Origin: Motiliproteus sp.
GTDB taxonomy: Bacteria; Pseudomonadota; Gammaproteobacteria; Pseudomonadales; Balneatricaceae
Length of the DNA stretch: 64,000 nucleotides
Assembly (NCBI GenBank): GCA_026196225.1
Contig: JAPHRD010000005.1
Coordinates: 1-64,000, forward strand
Direction of reading: 5' to 3'
A program made the position numbers and the translations under genes. The notes beneath the pieces are model-generated. The model saw only the letters and a list, made by a program, of their open reading frames with translations, was not told the origin of the DNA and searched no databases. Below, in pieces: positions 43,651-52,314 of the stretch. Every line of letters starts with the position of its first letter. The first letter of the stretch is position 1.

Positions 43651-44031
43651 CTACTCCGAGCGGGCATTATTGCGTTGTTGTTCAATCAGAGTTTCCAGCT
43701 CCGACAGTTCATCATCGGAGAGGCTGGATGACATGGAGGTAAACGCCGCGTGCAGGGCATTCTCGGTAGGCTTGAAGAAATCCTTGGTCACATCCGCAAC
43801 CAGCTCGCCGATAAAAGCGTCTTTGCTCATGGCTTGGCGGTACACATAGGCATAGCCCTGCTTTTCCCGCTTGAGCAGGCCTTTTTTAAACAGGCGATCC
43901 AGTGTGCTCTGAATCGTATTCAAAGACCCGCCCCGCTTCGTCTCAAAGTAGGCATGCACCTGCTTGGCATCCGCTTCTTCATGGCTCCAGAAATACTGTA
44001 AAGCCGCTTTTTCGAGTTCTCCCAGATTCAC
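43651..44031 (-). CDS. BlaI/MecI/CopY-family repressor
   Basis: This 126-residue protein has the BlaI winged helix: LGELEKAALQYFWSHEEADAKQVHAYF, LNTIQSTLDRLFKKGLLKR (recognition helix), then a dimerisation tail. The start is a GTG at 44031 behind GAAGG. It is the first gene of the metal-efflux operon, and its promoter overlaps one of three matching operators, implying autoregulation. No cysteine-type metal site is visible, so it probably acts with the M56 peptidase rather than sensing metal itself. Confidence 0.88.
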   Translation of the reverse strand: MNLGELEKAALQYFWSHEEADAKQVHAYFETKRGGSLNTIQSTLDRLFKKGLLKREKQGYAYVYRQAMSKDAFIGELVADVTKDFFKPTENALHAAFTSMSSSLSDDELSELETLIEQQRNNARSE

Positions 44032-44068
44032 AGAACAACCTTCAAATTAATGCTTGGATATGCGGACG

Positions 44069-44106
44069 ATTATTGCTCATATAAAACCGACCGTCAATAG
44101 GTTTTA
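44069..44106 (-). promoter_or_regulatory. Promoter of the efflux operon with operator copy 3
   Basis: On the minus strand -35 TTGACG (44092-44097) and -10 AATAAT (44069-44074) are 17 bp apart. The operator ATAAAACC-11nt-GGTTTTAT (44081-44106) covers the -35 and the spacer. The GTG start of the repressor is 38 bp downstream of the -10. Confidence 0.78.
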
Positions 44107-44609
44107 TCTCACATCCTAAAGTCTGACTAGAATTATGAGTATAAATCACATCAAATAAGCTCGTTATCTAACATTCATAAAAGCCAATCTGGCCATCTCA
44201 GCCCAATAAATATAACCAACAAGGGCAGCGGTTTTCGTGCTCGACATTTCGCCACATTTAATCGAAAACACTGGAATAGTATTGGGCGTTGGCCAGTCGT
44301 TTCCGGGTTCGCTAATCGCTCATTCCGCTACGCGGAACTGCCGCCCTCTCACTCCCTAACGCTTCCGCCCTCCAGGCGGCTGAGCAGCTACTAGAAAATC
44401 AGCTAAATCTTGCTAAGGGGCGCTGCCCCTCGCGCCTGGCAAGTGCAAGGCTTCGCGCTTCCTCACCCGTTCAGACTCCCTCGCTTCGCTCACTCACTTA
44501 GCTGCGGCTTCCGGTGAGCCACTGGCCATCTGCTATCCCCGCGCTTCGCCAGCGGGTCAGGAGCGCAGGCGGGCACTGCGCTCGATAATTAACAAGTGAG
44601 GAAAATTTC
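44107..44609. other. Intergenic region with repeats and hairpins
   Basis: This roughly 500-bp stretch has no convincing gene. It holds repeat copy B (44303-44366), a CCGCC/GGCGG stem just after it, a GGGGC/GCCCC stem near 44416 and several short inverted repeats such as CGCTTCG-type stems up to 44580. The dense small hairpins suggest an ICE processing or regulatory region rather than coding sequence. Confidence 0.45.
44303..44366 (+). repeat. Non-coding ICE repeat, copy B
   Basis: About 85% identical to 2756-2818. The stem TTCCGC/GCGGAA (44323-44337) replaces TTCCCC/GGGGAA of copy A, with complementary changes on both arms. Confidence 0.6.
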
Positions 44610-45029
44610 ATGAGAAAGACGATTTTTGAAACCAACTACGACCGATTGATCAAGCTGGGTGTTATCTCTAAGGATGGTGTTGTATCAAGCCAATGTCGCC
44701 GCAGTCAGGTGGCGGGACTAATGGATTGGGTGGTAGAGCGACTACCCAGTCTGGACGGTGCTTCTGGTAATGACGAGGGCATCGCAGTGTCGCTGGCGCA
44801 TTACTTTGAGCAAAACGGTGATCTGTGCAAAGACCCGGAAATGGTGGTGCTGATCTACCCATCACAGCGGATGGTGGAAGCCTTTACCTTTGAAATGTCG
44901 ATACCGCCAATCTATCAGCAGGTCTTCCCAGAGCCAGGGAAGCTCTACCCTCAACTGCGGAAGGAACTCAATAGTTTTCTTCGGCAGTGGTTGAACAATT
45001 TGATTGAACAACACCACTCACTTAGTTAG
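44610..45029 (+). CDS. ICE accessory protein (DUF6908-like)
   Basis: This 139-residue protein starts at ATG 44610 (GAGG upstream). The central ISLTHYYEQNGD-like stretch (VSLAHYFEQNGDLCKDPEMVVLIYP) and IYQQVFPEPGKLYPQL recall the DUF6908 family found in ICEs and large plasmids. Its function is unknown. It faces right and ends in a strong terminator. Confidence 0.6.
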   Translation: MRKTIFETNYDRLIKLGVISKDGVVSSQCRRSQVAGLMDWVVERLPSLDGASGNDEGIAVSLAHYFEQNGDLCKDPEMVVLIYPSQRMVEAFTFEMSIPPIYQQVFPEPGKLYPQLRKELNSFLRQWLNNLIEQHHSLS

Positions 45030-45050
45030 CCACCCTTCAGGTGGCTTTTT
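45028..45050 (+). terminator. Rho-independent terminator
   Basis: AGCCACC/GGTGGCT stem with a 5-nt loop and a T run directly after; it overlaps the stop codon of the preceding gene. Confidence 0.85.
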
Positions 45051-45183
45051 CCATTATCAGATTGCGAAACTTTGGGATGTGGTTAGCCAAGTAATTTACT
45101 TTATTTTCACACTGAAAGATTAGTTCCAGCGAGTTGGGGCTGAGGTTGCTAGAGTTTACGCTCGGTATACGGGAGTCACCCCA

Positions 45184-45399
45184 GTGCAATCAGTTGAACA
45201 TGACAAAGAACTAACCACTCGGCAGGCCGCAACGCTATTATCTTTATCGCCCATGACGCTGAAGAAGTGGCGTTGCACTGCCGAACACCCCGATTTACCC
45301 TGGTACAAACGCTTCGGCAAGGTGTTTTACTTGGAATCAGAAGTGCTTAGCTTCAAAGAGCAATCAACAGTGTCCAGTCAAAAGGATGTTTTCATCTAA
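45184..45399 (+). CDS. Excisionase/AlpA-like helix-turn-helix protein
   Basis: This 71-residue protein starts with a GTG at 45184, 8 bp after GGGAG. The MerR-type HTH_17 pattern LTTRQAATLLSLSPMTLKKWR is followed by a wing (YKRFGKVFYLESEVLSF). Such proteins act as recombination directionality factors or small regulators. Its place near the integrase at the ICE end supports excision control; it points rightward. Confidence 0.72.
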   Translation: MQSVEHDKELTTRQAATLLSLSPMTLKKWRCTAEHPDLPWYKRFGKVFYLESEVLSFKEQSTVSSQKDVFI

Positions 45400-45532
45400 C
45401 TTGCCTGAGTCTTACCATGGCTTTTTTAAAGTTCGCCTGGTTAAGACCAAACAATCATCAACCGATATAAAGTCCCTAACTATTGAAGTATGGGCGTCAA
45501 ACTGTGGGTTTAAAGTACAATATATAAACTGG

Positions 45533-46273
45533 TTAACCCTTAATACTCATTTTGACTAAATGCTTCATAAATGATGATGTCATTTCAAAAATAAACTCCA
45601 CTTCTTCTTCGATTACAGCATCATTGTGCTTTACAAACGAATTTTGATATTTCGAATAATAGTCCACCAAAGTGCGAAACATATTGGAAAACTCCTTTGA
45701 GCCGCCTTTTGTGCTAATGAAACCGCCTATTTGGGGTATCTGATTTTCGAAAGATTTTGAGTTATTGAAAATAGTTTTGAGAAGAAGCTCTAGTGACAGC
45801 CTTAGGTCATCCAATAAGTTTCGCTCAAACACGTTATTGTTGAACTTTGTGAGTGCTGTTTCATACAGATTCAAGCTATCAGGGTAGTCAGAAAGCCAGT
45901 GCTTGGCCTCTTCGACGAGAGTGACGTTCAGCGTCTCCGAACTTACCTCCCCAAACTGATCGCTATATCTTGCGATTAGCTGAATTTTCAAATTACTCAC
46001 TGCATCAGGTACTGGCTGCGGAAGATTTGGATGCTCGCATAGCTCTTTAATAATCCTGTATTGATCTTTAGGCTCGAAGCGCCTCAAGTTTTCTAACAAA
46101 GCGGTTCTCTTGTTTGGTGCATCAAATGGGGAGGAGGCGTGAGGGATATTCACATCCAGATCAAATGCATAGCTAGTGAATGCCTTGACAATATTACTGC
46201 CAGAAAGACCATCGTCTGTATCTCCTAATACATCTGATGCGCGAGTCAAAAACATGCTTGGTATTCCGTGCAC
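45533..46273 (-). CDS. HEPN/Abi-like hypothetical protein
   Basis: This is a 246-residue, AT-rich, mostly helical protein; GTG start at 46273 with AAAGGAG 6 bp upstream. The C-terminal third resembles HEPN domains of abortive-infection proteins: LLDDLRLSLELLLKTIFNN, then YYSKYQNSFVKHNDAV with a possible N-x4-H motif in place of R-x4-6-H. The N-terminal part (DTDDGLSGSNIVKAFTSYA) is seen with such proteins. It sits alone between the excisionase-like gene and the integrase, a usual slot for defence cargo. Low certainty. Confidence 0.5.
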   Translation of the reverse strand: MHGIPSMFLTRASDVLGDTDDGLSGSNIVKAFTSYAFDLDVNIPHASSPFDAPNKRTALLENLRRFEPKDQYRIIKELCEHPNLPQPVPDAVSNLKIQLIARYSDQFGEVSSETLNVTLVEEAKHWLSDYPDSLNLYETALTKFNNNVFERNLLDDLRLSLELLLKTIFNNSKSFENQIPQIGGFISTKGGSKEFSNMFRTLVDYYSKYQNSFVKHNDAVIEEEVEFIFEMTSSFMKHLVKMSIKG

Positions 46274-46428
46274 TGAATACTCCTTTGGTGGTTAACTATT
46301 TCTCATTTAAGTCAGAATTAAACTCCGCTTTAGGTAAAAGCGGTATCCAGCCTGGCCAAAGTCACTGCATGTGGAAGCTAATATTCTGCAGTGACCCTTG
46401 GTAGATCAGTGATATAGTAGCTAAGTAA

Positions 46429-47790
46429 CTACCACTGATACAGCAACTCATCAATTAGATCAAAACCTGCGCCCTCTATAATATAATCAGCAATACGCTG
46501 GCTGGCGTCACGCAAGGCACTCATTGACGGATGAATATAGTGCGCGTTGACCCCTTCACGAGCGTGGCAACATAGTTCGTCAATGAGTATGTGATTGATT
46601 GCCAGTTCAGCCCCGATGGTCTTATAGGTGCGTCTGAGGTCATGATTGGTTACGGCAATGCCTGTTTCTTCCTGTACGATCTTGCGAACTGCCTTCGTGT
46701 CCCAGTAATGGCCTCGGCAACTGACCCCTGGAAACAGATATTCCACATCAGAAGGTAAATGACCCTGGCGATTCTTCACGATAGCTTTCGTTACTGAGTT
46801 CAACGGCAGTGTTGCTTGCTCACCACCTTTTTTGATAATAGTGAATTGCGAACGTTCTAGGTCAATATCAGCCATGCGGAGTGTCATAGTCCCCATCAAT
46901 CTGACACCTGAGAAAAGCATGAACAGTAAAGCGTCTCGGCCATTACGAAGTGCGGATGTATGATCATGATGCCTGAGATTAAGGACTGATCGAAGGTATG
47001 AACCAAACTCGGATTCGTCCAATCGAACAGACCGTCTATTGGTTCGGTTGATATTGATACCTAACTGCTTCATCGCACGGCTTACTGGGTTTCGCACGAA
47101 GAGCCCGGAATCATCATATTTAGACTGAGCCCAATTCCAGATAGAGCGGAGTATGCGCATTGCGTTATTTAACTGTGTCTGGCCCTTGGGCACTAAATTG
47201 AGGTAGACGACTTTTACCCGCTCAGGCGTCATGCTGTACAAAGGCTCATCGAGAAGATCAAACAGTAAGCTTTTAGACTTATCTTTAATCTCCTTTTGAT
47301 AGCGTTTACTGAGCCTCCGCTCAGCAATGAACCCATCGCGCATGCGCTCCTCGCTATTCTCCATTGGGGAACCATAGATCATGTCTCTGAGAGAACGCTT
47401 GGCTCCGACGAGCTGCTTCTCGGCTTCTTGTTTTGCCAACTCCTCTAAAGCTAACTGTTTGGGATCACGCCCCTCCTGAATTTCTAGAAAAAGGCTATCT
47501 GCCCGTTTACGTAGATGTGCAAGGCTGATTTCGGCATTGCGTGCATCCCCAACTTTCATGATCTGGCGCTTATACATCTTGCTCTTGGCGGCTCCGCGTG
47601 GACGGATACGCGCATACAAACAGAAAACGCTCTCAGCGTAGGATTGGTGCGGCTTTGCGCGAACTGCAAGATGACTATCAGCATCGTAAATGTATAGTTC
47701 TTTGCTAAAGCCACCCTGGTTGATTCGCTTCTCAACAGACCGTAGATTGGGCTTGGAAAACTTGATACGGTTAGCGGATATTGCTCCCAT
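46429..47790 (-). CDS. int: ICE tyrosine integrase (P4-type)
   Basis: This is a 453-residue protein from ATG 47790 (AGGGAG 5 bp upstream). It has an N-terminal arm-binding region, a core-binding domain and a catalytic domain with R near 295 (LFSGVRLMG), K in IIKKGGEQAT, H-x-x-R near 383 (TNHDLRRTY), H in CCHAREG and nucleophile Y near 418 (NAHYIHPS). It lies about 220 bp from the tRNA-Leu fragment that marks the ICE end and should catalyse integration and excision there. Confidence 0.93.
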   Translation of the reverse strand: MGAISANRIKFSKPNLRSVEKRINQGGFSKELYIYDADSHLAVRAKPHQSYAESVFCLYARIRPRGAAKSKMYKRQIMKVGDARNAEISLAHLRKRADSLFLEIQEGRDPKQLALEELAKQEAEKQLVGAKRSLRDMIYGSPMENSEERMRDGFIAERRLSKRYQKEIKDKSKSLLFDLLDEPLYSMTPERVKVVYLNLVPKGQTQLNNAMRILRSIWNWAQSKYDDSGLFVRNPVSRAMKQLGININRTNRRSVRLDESEFGSYLRSVLNLRHHDHTSALRNGRDALLFMLFSGVRLMGTMTLRMADIDLERSQFTIIKKGGEQATLPLNSVTKAIVKNRQGHLPSDVEYLFPGVSCRGHYWDTKAVRKIVQEETGIAVTNHDLRRTYKTIGAELAINHILIDELCCHAREGVNAHYIHPSMSALRDASQRIADYIIEGAGFDLIDELLYQW

Positions 47791-47870
47791 GGGATCTCCC
47801 TGCATATGGTTTTATGGCTAAAATTAGGGATGCAACTGGGAGACAAATGGGCGAAACTTTTGGAATCCCA

Positions 47871-47902
47871 GGCATCTTTCGAGTAACGTCGAAAAGATGC
47901 CT
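47871..47902. repeat. Inverted repeat between integrase and attachment site
   Basis: GGCATCTTTCGA and TCGAAAAGATGCC form a 12-bp stem with one bulged base and a GTAACG loop. It could be an integrase or excisionase binding site or a terminator. The rest of 47791-48008 shows no gene. Confidence 0.45.
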
Positions 47903-48008
47903 AGATAAAGAATATCCTTATTTTTCAGAATGTTACAACATCCTGAAGAAACAACGGGTAACTTGCCTAAACATCGGGTGACGCTAGGAAACAAGCTTAT
48001 TTGAATTA

Positions 48009-48061
48009 TTCAAAATCCGTTGCCGAAAGGCGTGGCGGTTCGAGTCCGCCCACTGGTACCA
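48009..48061 (+). pseudogene. 3' fragment of tRNA-Leu(CAA): ICE attachment site
   Basis: The fragment starts in the anticodon loop (TTCAAAA), then gives the anticodon 3' stem, a variable arm (GCCGAAAGGC), the T arm (GGCGG-TTCGAGT-CCGCC) and the acceptor strand ending CCA. Upstream sequence does not pair as a 5' half, so the tRNA is incomplete here. This is the direct-repeat copy left by site-specific integration; the whole gene should flank the left ICE end. Confidence 0.9.
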
Positions 48062-48070
48062 TCTTATAGA

Positions 48071-48096
48071 AAGCCTCGCGATCAGCGGGGCTTTTT
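48071..48096 (+). terminator. tRNA-Leu terminator
   Basis: AAGCCTCGC / GCGGGGCTT stem followed by TTT just after the tRNA CCA end; this is chromosomal sequence. Confidence 0.8.
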
Positions 48097-48214
48097 CGTA
48101 TCCGGCTTTTAGAAATATTGATTAATCATGACGAGAGCTAGCTAGGGAAAAAGTCCGGCTATCGATACTAAAAGCGCCCTTAGCGCCTTCGTCGACTGGC
48201 ACTACAACATCAAT

Positions 48215-49531
48215 TCAGTCTTTATCTTCCTGCCTTGCAGGCCCTTCCACCGGTAGGACAATAGTAAAGGTCGTGCCTTCTCCCGGAGCGCTCTGCAAAT
48301 TGATCTTGCCATGATGTTTTTCGATTATTCCATAGGAGAGCGACATTCCCAGGCCAGTCCCCTTACCTACCGGTTTGGTAGTAAAGAAAGGCTCAAAGAC
48401 GCGGCGCTGCTGTTCTTCGTCCATTCCTTTGCCATTGTCGGTTATCGAAATACCCACATGGTGCCCCTGATGCCGGGTGGTAATGGAAATGGTGCCTCGA
48501 TTTGCAATGGCATGGGCGGCATTGACCAGCATATTCAGGAAAACTTGATTGATCTGAGACCCCATACAGTACACCTGTGGCAGATCGCCATAATCCTTGA
48601 CGATTTCGGCCTTGTATTTGAGCTCGTTCCAAGCCACATTCAGGGTGCTGTCGAGACAGTGATGCAGGTCTTCATAGTCCCACTCACCTTGGTCGACGTG
48701 GGAGAAATCTTTAAGGTCTTTAACGATCTTACTGACCCGGTCGACACCTTCAATGGTCTCTTCGATCAAGCTGTCGATATCTTCAACCAAATACTCAAAA
48801 TCTATCTCGTCTTTGATCTGTTTGATCTGTTCTAACTGTTTCGAATCTGGCTGCAGCTGAGGCTCACTGTCTATGTAGGTATCTAACAGCTTTACCATAT
48901 CGTGGGCATATTTTTTCATGCTGGTGACATTGGACTTGATAAAGCCCACGGGATTGTTGATTTCGTGAGCCACACCCGCAGCTAATTGACCAATGGCAGC
49001 CATCTTTTCAGACTGAAGCAACTGAGACTGAGCCTGCTCCAGCTTCTTGATCAAACTCTGTTGCTCAGTTTTCTCCTTCTCCAGCGTCGCCCGCGCTTCT
49101 TTCAATTGCATGGCGTAGATTGCGGCATCGGTCACATCTTTGAGGGATACACAGACGGCCATCACCTGCCCGCCCATATCCAATACCGGCATAAAAGAAA
49201 GATCCTGGTACATGGCATCAACGCCACCGGTCATTGGCCGGTTATGAGCAAGCTTAAATAGATAAGGACGCTGCTCCCAGCTACTGAAGGCCTGATTCTT
49301 CAGGACAAAAACCCCTTCGACTTTACGCTTGAGCCAGCGCTGCGGAAGCTCTGGAAATTGCTCCAATAAGTTTTTCCCAACGACTTGCTCAGCCCCCCTA
49401 CCGGTGTGCATGACCATAAAATGGTTCCAAAACAGCACACGCAGCTCTCTGTCGACCAGAATCACCCCTGCGTCGAGGCGATCCACCATATACTCTTTCC
49501 AGTTGAGATCCGCAGGGGTATCAATATCCAT
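48215..49531 (-). CDS. PAS sensor histidine kinase
   Basis: This is a 438-residue soluble kinase. A PAS domain (about 14-130: DAGVILVDRELRVLFWNHFMV) is followed by a coiled coil, a HisKA domain with phospho-His near 187 (GVAHEINNPVGFIKSN) and an HATPase domain (VFLNMLVNAAHAI, ITDNGKGM, GKGTGLGMSLSYGI). The absence of membrane segments implies a cytoplasmic signal. It is the last gene of a three-gene operon with a CheC-like phosphatase and a CheY-like receiver. Confidence 0.9.
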   Translation of the reverse strand: MDIDTPADLNWKEYMVDRLDAGVILVDRELRVLFWNHFMVMHTGRGAEQVVGKNLLEQFPELPQRWLKRKVEGVFVLKNQAFSSWEQRPYLFKLAHNRPMTGGVDAMYQDLSFMPVLDMGGQVMAVCVSLKDVTDAAIYAMQLKEARATLEKEKTEQQSLIKKLEQAQSQLLQSEKMAAIGQLAAGVAHEINNPVGFIKSNVTSMKKYAHDMVKLLDTYIDSEPQLQPDSKQLEQIKQIKDEIDFEYLVEDIDSLIEETIEGVDRVSKIVKDLKDFSHVDQGEWDYEDLHHCLDSTLNVAWNELKYKAEIVKDYGDLPQVYCMGSQINQVFLNMLVNAAHAIANRGTISITTRHQGHHVGISITDNGKGMDEEQQRRVFEPFFTTKPVGKGTGLGMSLSYGIIEKHHGKINLQSAPGEGTTFTIVLPVEGPARQEDKD

Positions 49532-49534
49532 TAA

Positions 49535-50164
49535 TCAGTCTTCCAGAAACAGATCGAGAATCCGTTTCAGCTCATCCACGGAGCTGGTCGGAAGCAACAG
49601 CAGCATGTCGCATTGGAAGGAGTGACTCTCGAGGCTGTAGCCGATTTTAATAGACAGGGCCTGATCCCAGGTAACCTGCCGATGATTCACCAGCGTTCGG
49701 AGCGGAATGTTGACACCTATCATCGAAGGAGCGCTATACCCCAATTCTTGTTCCAACTGTGCGGCAATACCGTTCAGACAGGCACCGCAAAGCACGTTGG
49801 CGATATCCAGTAGCAACTCCTCCTCTTCCATTTCGTTCGCCGGCTCGTCTTCCAGAGCGGTCAATTCCGCAAGACCTGCTAAATCAGTCTCGCTGAAGAC
49901 GATGATAGATTCGCCTCGTAACCCTTGGTCACCATGGGCGCTAAAGAAGCCCTGACGGACTGCCGACACGGTGCTGGCACCAATCAGCTGATTCAACTCT
50001 GCATCAAGATTATCAGAACTGATAAACCGAATTGCCGGGACCGACAGGGTAATGAATCGCTCCAGCAAACGCGCCAAAGAGTCTGCGGCCTGCCCCATGG
50101 CTATGTTGCAGATCTCTTGCAGACAATCCCGCTGATCTTCTGAAAACTCCTGTTGCTTATTCAT
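49535..50164 (-). CDS. CheC-like phosphatase
   Basis: This 209-residue protein has the two CheC/CheX active-site helices: E-x-x-N in LQEICNIAMGQAADSL and D-x-x-N in LLDIANVLCGACLNGI. CheC proteins dephosphorylate CheY-type receivers. It overlaps the receiver gene as ATGA and lies 3 bp before the kinase, suggesting a closed phosphorylation loop rather than the main chemotaxis pathway. Confidence 0.85.
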   Translation of the reverse strand: MNKQQEFSEDQRDCLQEICNIAMGQAADSLARLLERFITLSVPAIRFISSDNLDAELNQLIGASTVSAVRQGFFSAHGDQGLRGESIIVFSETDLAGLAELTALEDEPANEMEEEELLLDIANVLCGACLNGIAAQLEQELGYSAPSMIGVNIPLRTLVNHRQVTWDQALSIKIGYSLESHSFQCDMLLLLPTSSVDELKRILDLFLED

Positions 50165-50526
50165 AGCAGGCCATACTTGTGCAGAATTTCGGTGATTTTC
50201 ACTTTATCCACCGGCTTCTTTATAAAATCCAAAGCATTCAGCTTTTTAACCCGCTCTATAGCTTGAGGCTGAATATCGGCAGATACCACCAGCGCCAGAG
50301 TTTTGTGACCCTCCTCATGCAATTTTTCAAGCACCTCAAAGCCATCCATTATCGGCATGGTCAGGTCCAAAAAAAGCACATCAATGCCACCGGCACGGAT
50401 GGTTTCCAGCGCCTCAACACCATTAGTGGCAAACTGCACCTCCACCGCCCACTCGTCAGGCAGCGACTTTTTCATCTGCTTTCGCGCCATCATCGAATCA
50501 TCACAAATCAACACAGATGTGGCCAT
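50161..50526 (-). CDS. CheY-like response regulator
   Basis: This is a 121-residue stand-alone receiver: acidic pocket in LICDDSMMARKQM, phospho-acceptor Asp near 54 in DVLFLDLTMPIMDGFEVL, Ser/Thr strand in LALVVSADIQ and Lys in FIKKPVD. There is no output domain. It is first in the operon with the CheC-like phosphatase and the PAS kinase; the kinase is its likely donor. Confidence 0.9.
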   Translation of the reverse strand: MATSVLICDDSMMARKQMKKSLPDEWAVEVQFATNGVEALETIRAGGIDVLFLDLTMPIMDGFEVLEKLHEEGHKTLALVVSADIQPQAIERVKKLNALDFIKKPVDKVKITEILHKYGLL

Positions 50527-50816
50527 CGATCATCCCTCGATCTAACTAGCTGCTACAAATAGTAAACTACAACCTTTAACAGGTACTGCTAACCCGTTTC
50601 TTAAGTAAAGACAAAGATCCTTCCCCTCGCCAATTATTAGCAACGATGAAATTGACCTGCATCAGAGTCATAGCTCTATTAAATCGATGAAAGCCGCTTT
50701 GGTAAGCAAGACTATACGGGGTGTATAAAAAAAACTTTTCAACAGCCTAACTCAAACGTACAATCCACCTTAATACGGATATCCATATATACATATTTTT
50801 AAGAATAAACCCGATC

Positions 50817-51167
50817 ATGGTTATTAATCCCGTCCTGTTTTTTAAATGTCTGGCCGATGACACCCGCTTGCGCACGCTGCTTCTGATCGTTAATGAAGAG
50901 GAACTCTGCGTCTGTGAACTGGCCAGCGCTCTCGATCTATCTCAGCCGAAAATATCCCGCCATCTGGCCCAATTGCGACAAACCGGATTGCTCCAGGATC
51001 GCCGCCAAGGTCAGTGGATCTACTACCGGATAAATCCCCAACTGGACGACTGGTGCCGACAGGTATTGCACGCTACCGCCAAAGCCCAAAGCGAATTGGT
51101 AGCCAATGACCGCCAACGGTTGCTATCGATGGGGGATCGACCACAAAGGCAGGCTGTCTGCTGCTAG
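50817..51167 (+). CDS. arsR: ArsR-family arsenic repressor
   Basis: This 116-residue winged-helix repressor has the As(III) site C31-x-C33 in ELCVCELASALDLSQPKISRH, just before the recognition helix, and a C-terminal CC pair. It should repress the downstream gapdh-arsJ genes until arsenite binds. The ribosome site is weak. The 290-bp upstream gap is AT-rich, with an ATAT-rich imperfect dyad around 50775-50800 that may be the operator. Confidence 0.92.
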   Translation: MVINPVLFFKCLADDTRLRTLLLIVNEEELCVCELASALDLSQPKISRHLAQLRQTGLLQDRRQGQWIYYRINPQLDDWCRQVLHATAKAQSELVANDRQRLLSMGDRPQRQAVCC

Positions 51168-51279
51168 AGATACACAAAGACGTCATCATTATTCAATATT
51201 CTTTAATCAATTTGCAGGGCAGAAACCACCTTCCACCTCCTTTGGTCTGCCCTCTTGAACTGGTGAGAAATACAACGCT

Positions 51280-52287
51280 ATGGCTATCAAAGTAGGAATT
51301 AACGGTTTTGGACGCATGGGTCGATTAGCGCTTCGAGCGGCATGGCACTGGCCCGAATTTGAGTTTGTGCGGATCAATGATCCCGGTGGAGATGCCGCAA
51401 CCTTTGCCCATCTGCTTAATTTCGATTCGGTGCACGGCCGCTGGAACTATGAAGCAGACAGCAACGATGACGCCTTACTCATCGATGGACAGTCAGTACG
51501 CTTCAGCCGGTTCAACACCATTGAGGAAGCAGACTGGTCGGATGTGGATCTGGTAATCGAAGCCAGCGGTAAATTCAAGTCCAGCCAGGTACTCAAAAGC
51601 TATCTGGATCAGGGCGTAAAGCGGGTTGTGGTCACAGCACCGGTCAAAGAACCGGAAGTCCTCAATGTGGTTATGGGGGTCAACGACCACCTCTACGATC
51701 GCGAAAAACATCCCATTGTCACCGCTGCCTCCTGCACCACCAACTGCCTGGCACCCATGGTGAAAGTGATTCACGAAGCGATCGGCATCAGCCATGGTGC
51801 CTTCACCACGATTCACGACATCACCAACACCCAGAGCATTCTCGACCAGCCTCACAAGGATCTGCGCCGCGCGCGAGCCTGTGGCATGTCGCTTATTCCG
51901 ACCACCACGGGCTCAGCTACCGCGATCATGGAGATCTATCCCGAGTTGCGCGGACGTCTGGATGGTCATGCGGTACGGGTTCCCCTTGCCAACGCATCCA
52001 TTACCGACGCCCAGTTTGAGCTTGACCGTGAAACCGACATTGCAGAGATCAACCAACTGTTCAAGCAAGCAGCCGAAGGTGATCTGTCTGGAGTTTTCGG
52101 TTACGAAGAACGCCCTCTGGTTTCTATCGATTATCGCAGCGATACCCGCTCTGGGGTTCTGGATGGCTCCTTCACTCGCGTAGTGAACGGCACTTTGGTG
52201 AAACTCTACGCCTGGTACGATAACGAGATGGGCTACGCCAACCGCTCGGTTGAACTGGCCAGAAAAGTCGCCTTGGCCGGCCTGTAA
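51280..52287 (+). CDS. gap: Glyceraldehyde-3-phosphate dehydrogenase of ars operon
   Basis: This 335-residue NAD-dependent GAPDH has [16 protein letters not shown] at the start and catalytic Cys near 152 in [12 protein letters not shown]. Located between arsR and arsJ, it most likely uses arsenate in place of phosphate to make 1-arseno-3-phosphoglycerate, which ArsJ exports. This is an established arsenate-resistance pathway. It is separate from a glycolytic gap gene. Confidence 0.92.
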   Translation: MAIKVGINGFGRMGRLALRAAWHWPEFEFVRINDPGGDAATFAHLLNFDSVHGRWNYEADSNDDALLIDGQSVRFSRFNTIEEADWSDVDLVIEASGKFKSSQVLKSYLDQGVKRVVVTAPVKEPEVLNVVMGVNDHLYDREKHPIVTAASCTTNCLAPMVKVIHEAIGISHGAFTTIHDITNTQSILDQPHKDLRRARACGMSLIPTTTGSATAIMEIYPELRGRLDGHAVRVPLANASITDAQFELDRETDIAEINQLFKQAAEGDLSGVFGYEERPLVSIDYRSDTRSGVLDGSFTRVVNGTLVKLYAWYDNEMGYANRSVELARKVALAGL

Positions 52288-52314
52288 ACCCTTAGTGATT
52301 AAGCAGAAAACAGC

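Larger units (their letters stand above)
1..48061. mobile_element. Integrative and conjugative element, right-hand part (PFL_46xx/47xx type)
   Basis: The stretch carries a near-complete type IV secretion gene set in the order typical of PFGI-1/SXT-TOL class ICEs: TraG-N, PFL_4711, 4710, 4709, TraC (PFL_4706), 4705, 4704, 4703, 4702, TIGR03745, 4701, RAQPRD, 4697, TraD, 4695, transglycosylase, 4693 and PilL2. It ends with a tyrosine integrase and a 3' tRNA-Leu fragment that acts as attachment site. Cargo (CBASS, metal efflux, a GIY-YIG/HEPN pair, an IS) sits between conjugation blocks. No relaxase, ParA, DnaB, SSB or topoisomerase gene is visible, so the left end is outside the window. Confidence 0.93.

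Noticed and set aside
42701-44031. Beta-lactam resistance locus because of the BlaI/BlaR-like pair
   Set aside because: There is no beta-lactamase or penicillin-binding sensor domain; the pair is joined to a metal pump operon.
44107-44609. Transfer origin (oriT)
   Set aside because: Many small hairpins are present but I see no conserved nick motif and no relaxase gene nearby, so I did not label it oriT.
48009-48061. Intact tRNA-Leu gene
   Set aside because: There is no D arm, anticodon 5' stem or acceptor 5' strand upstream; only the 3' half is present.
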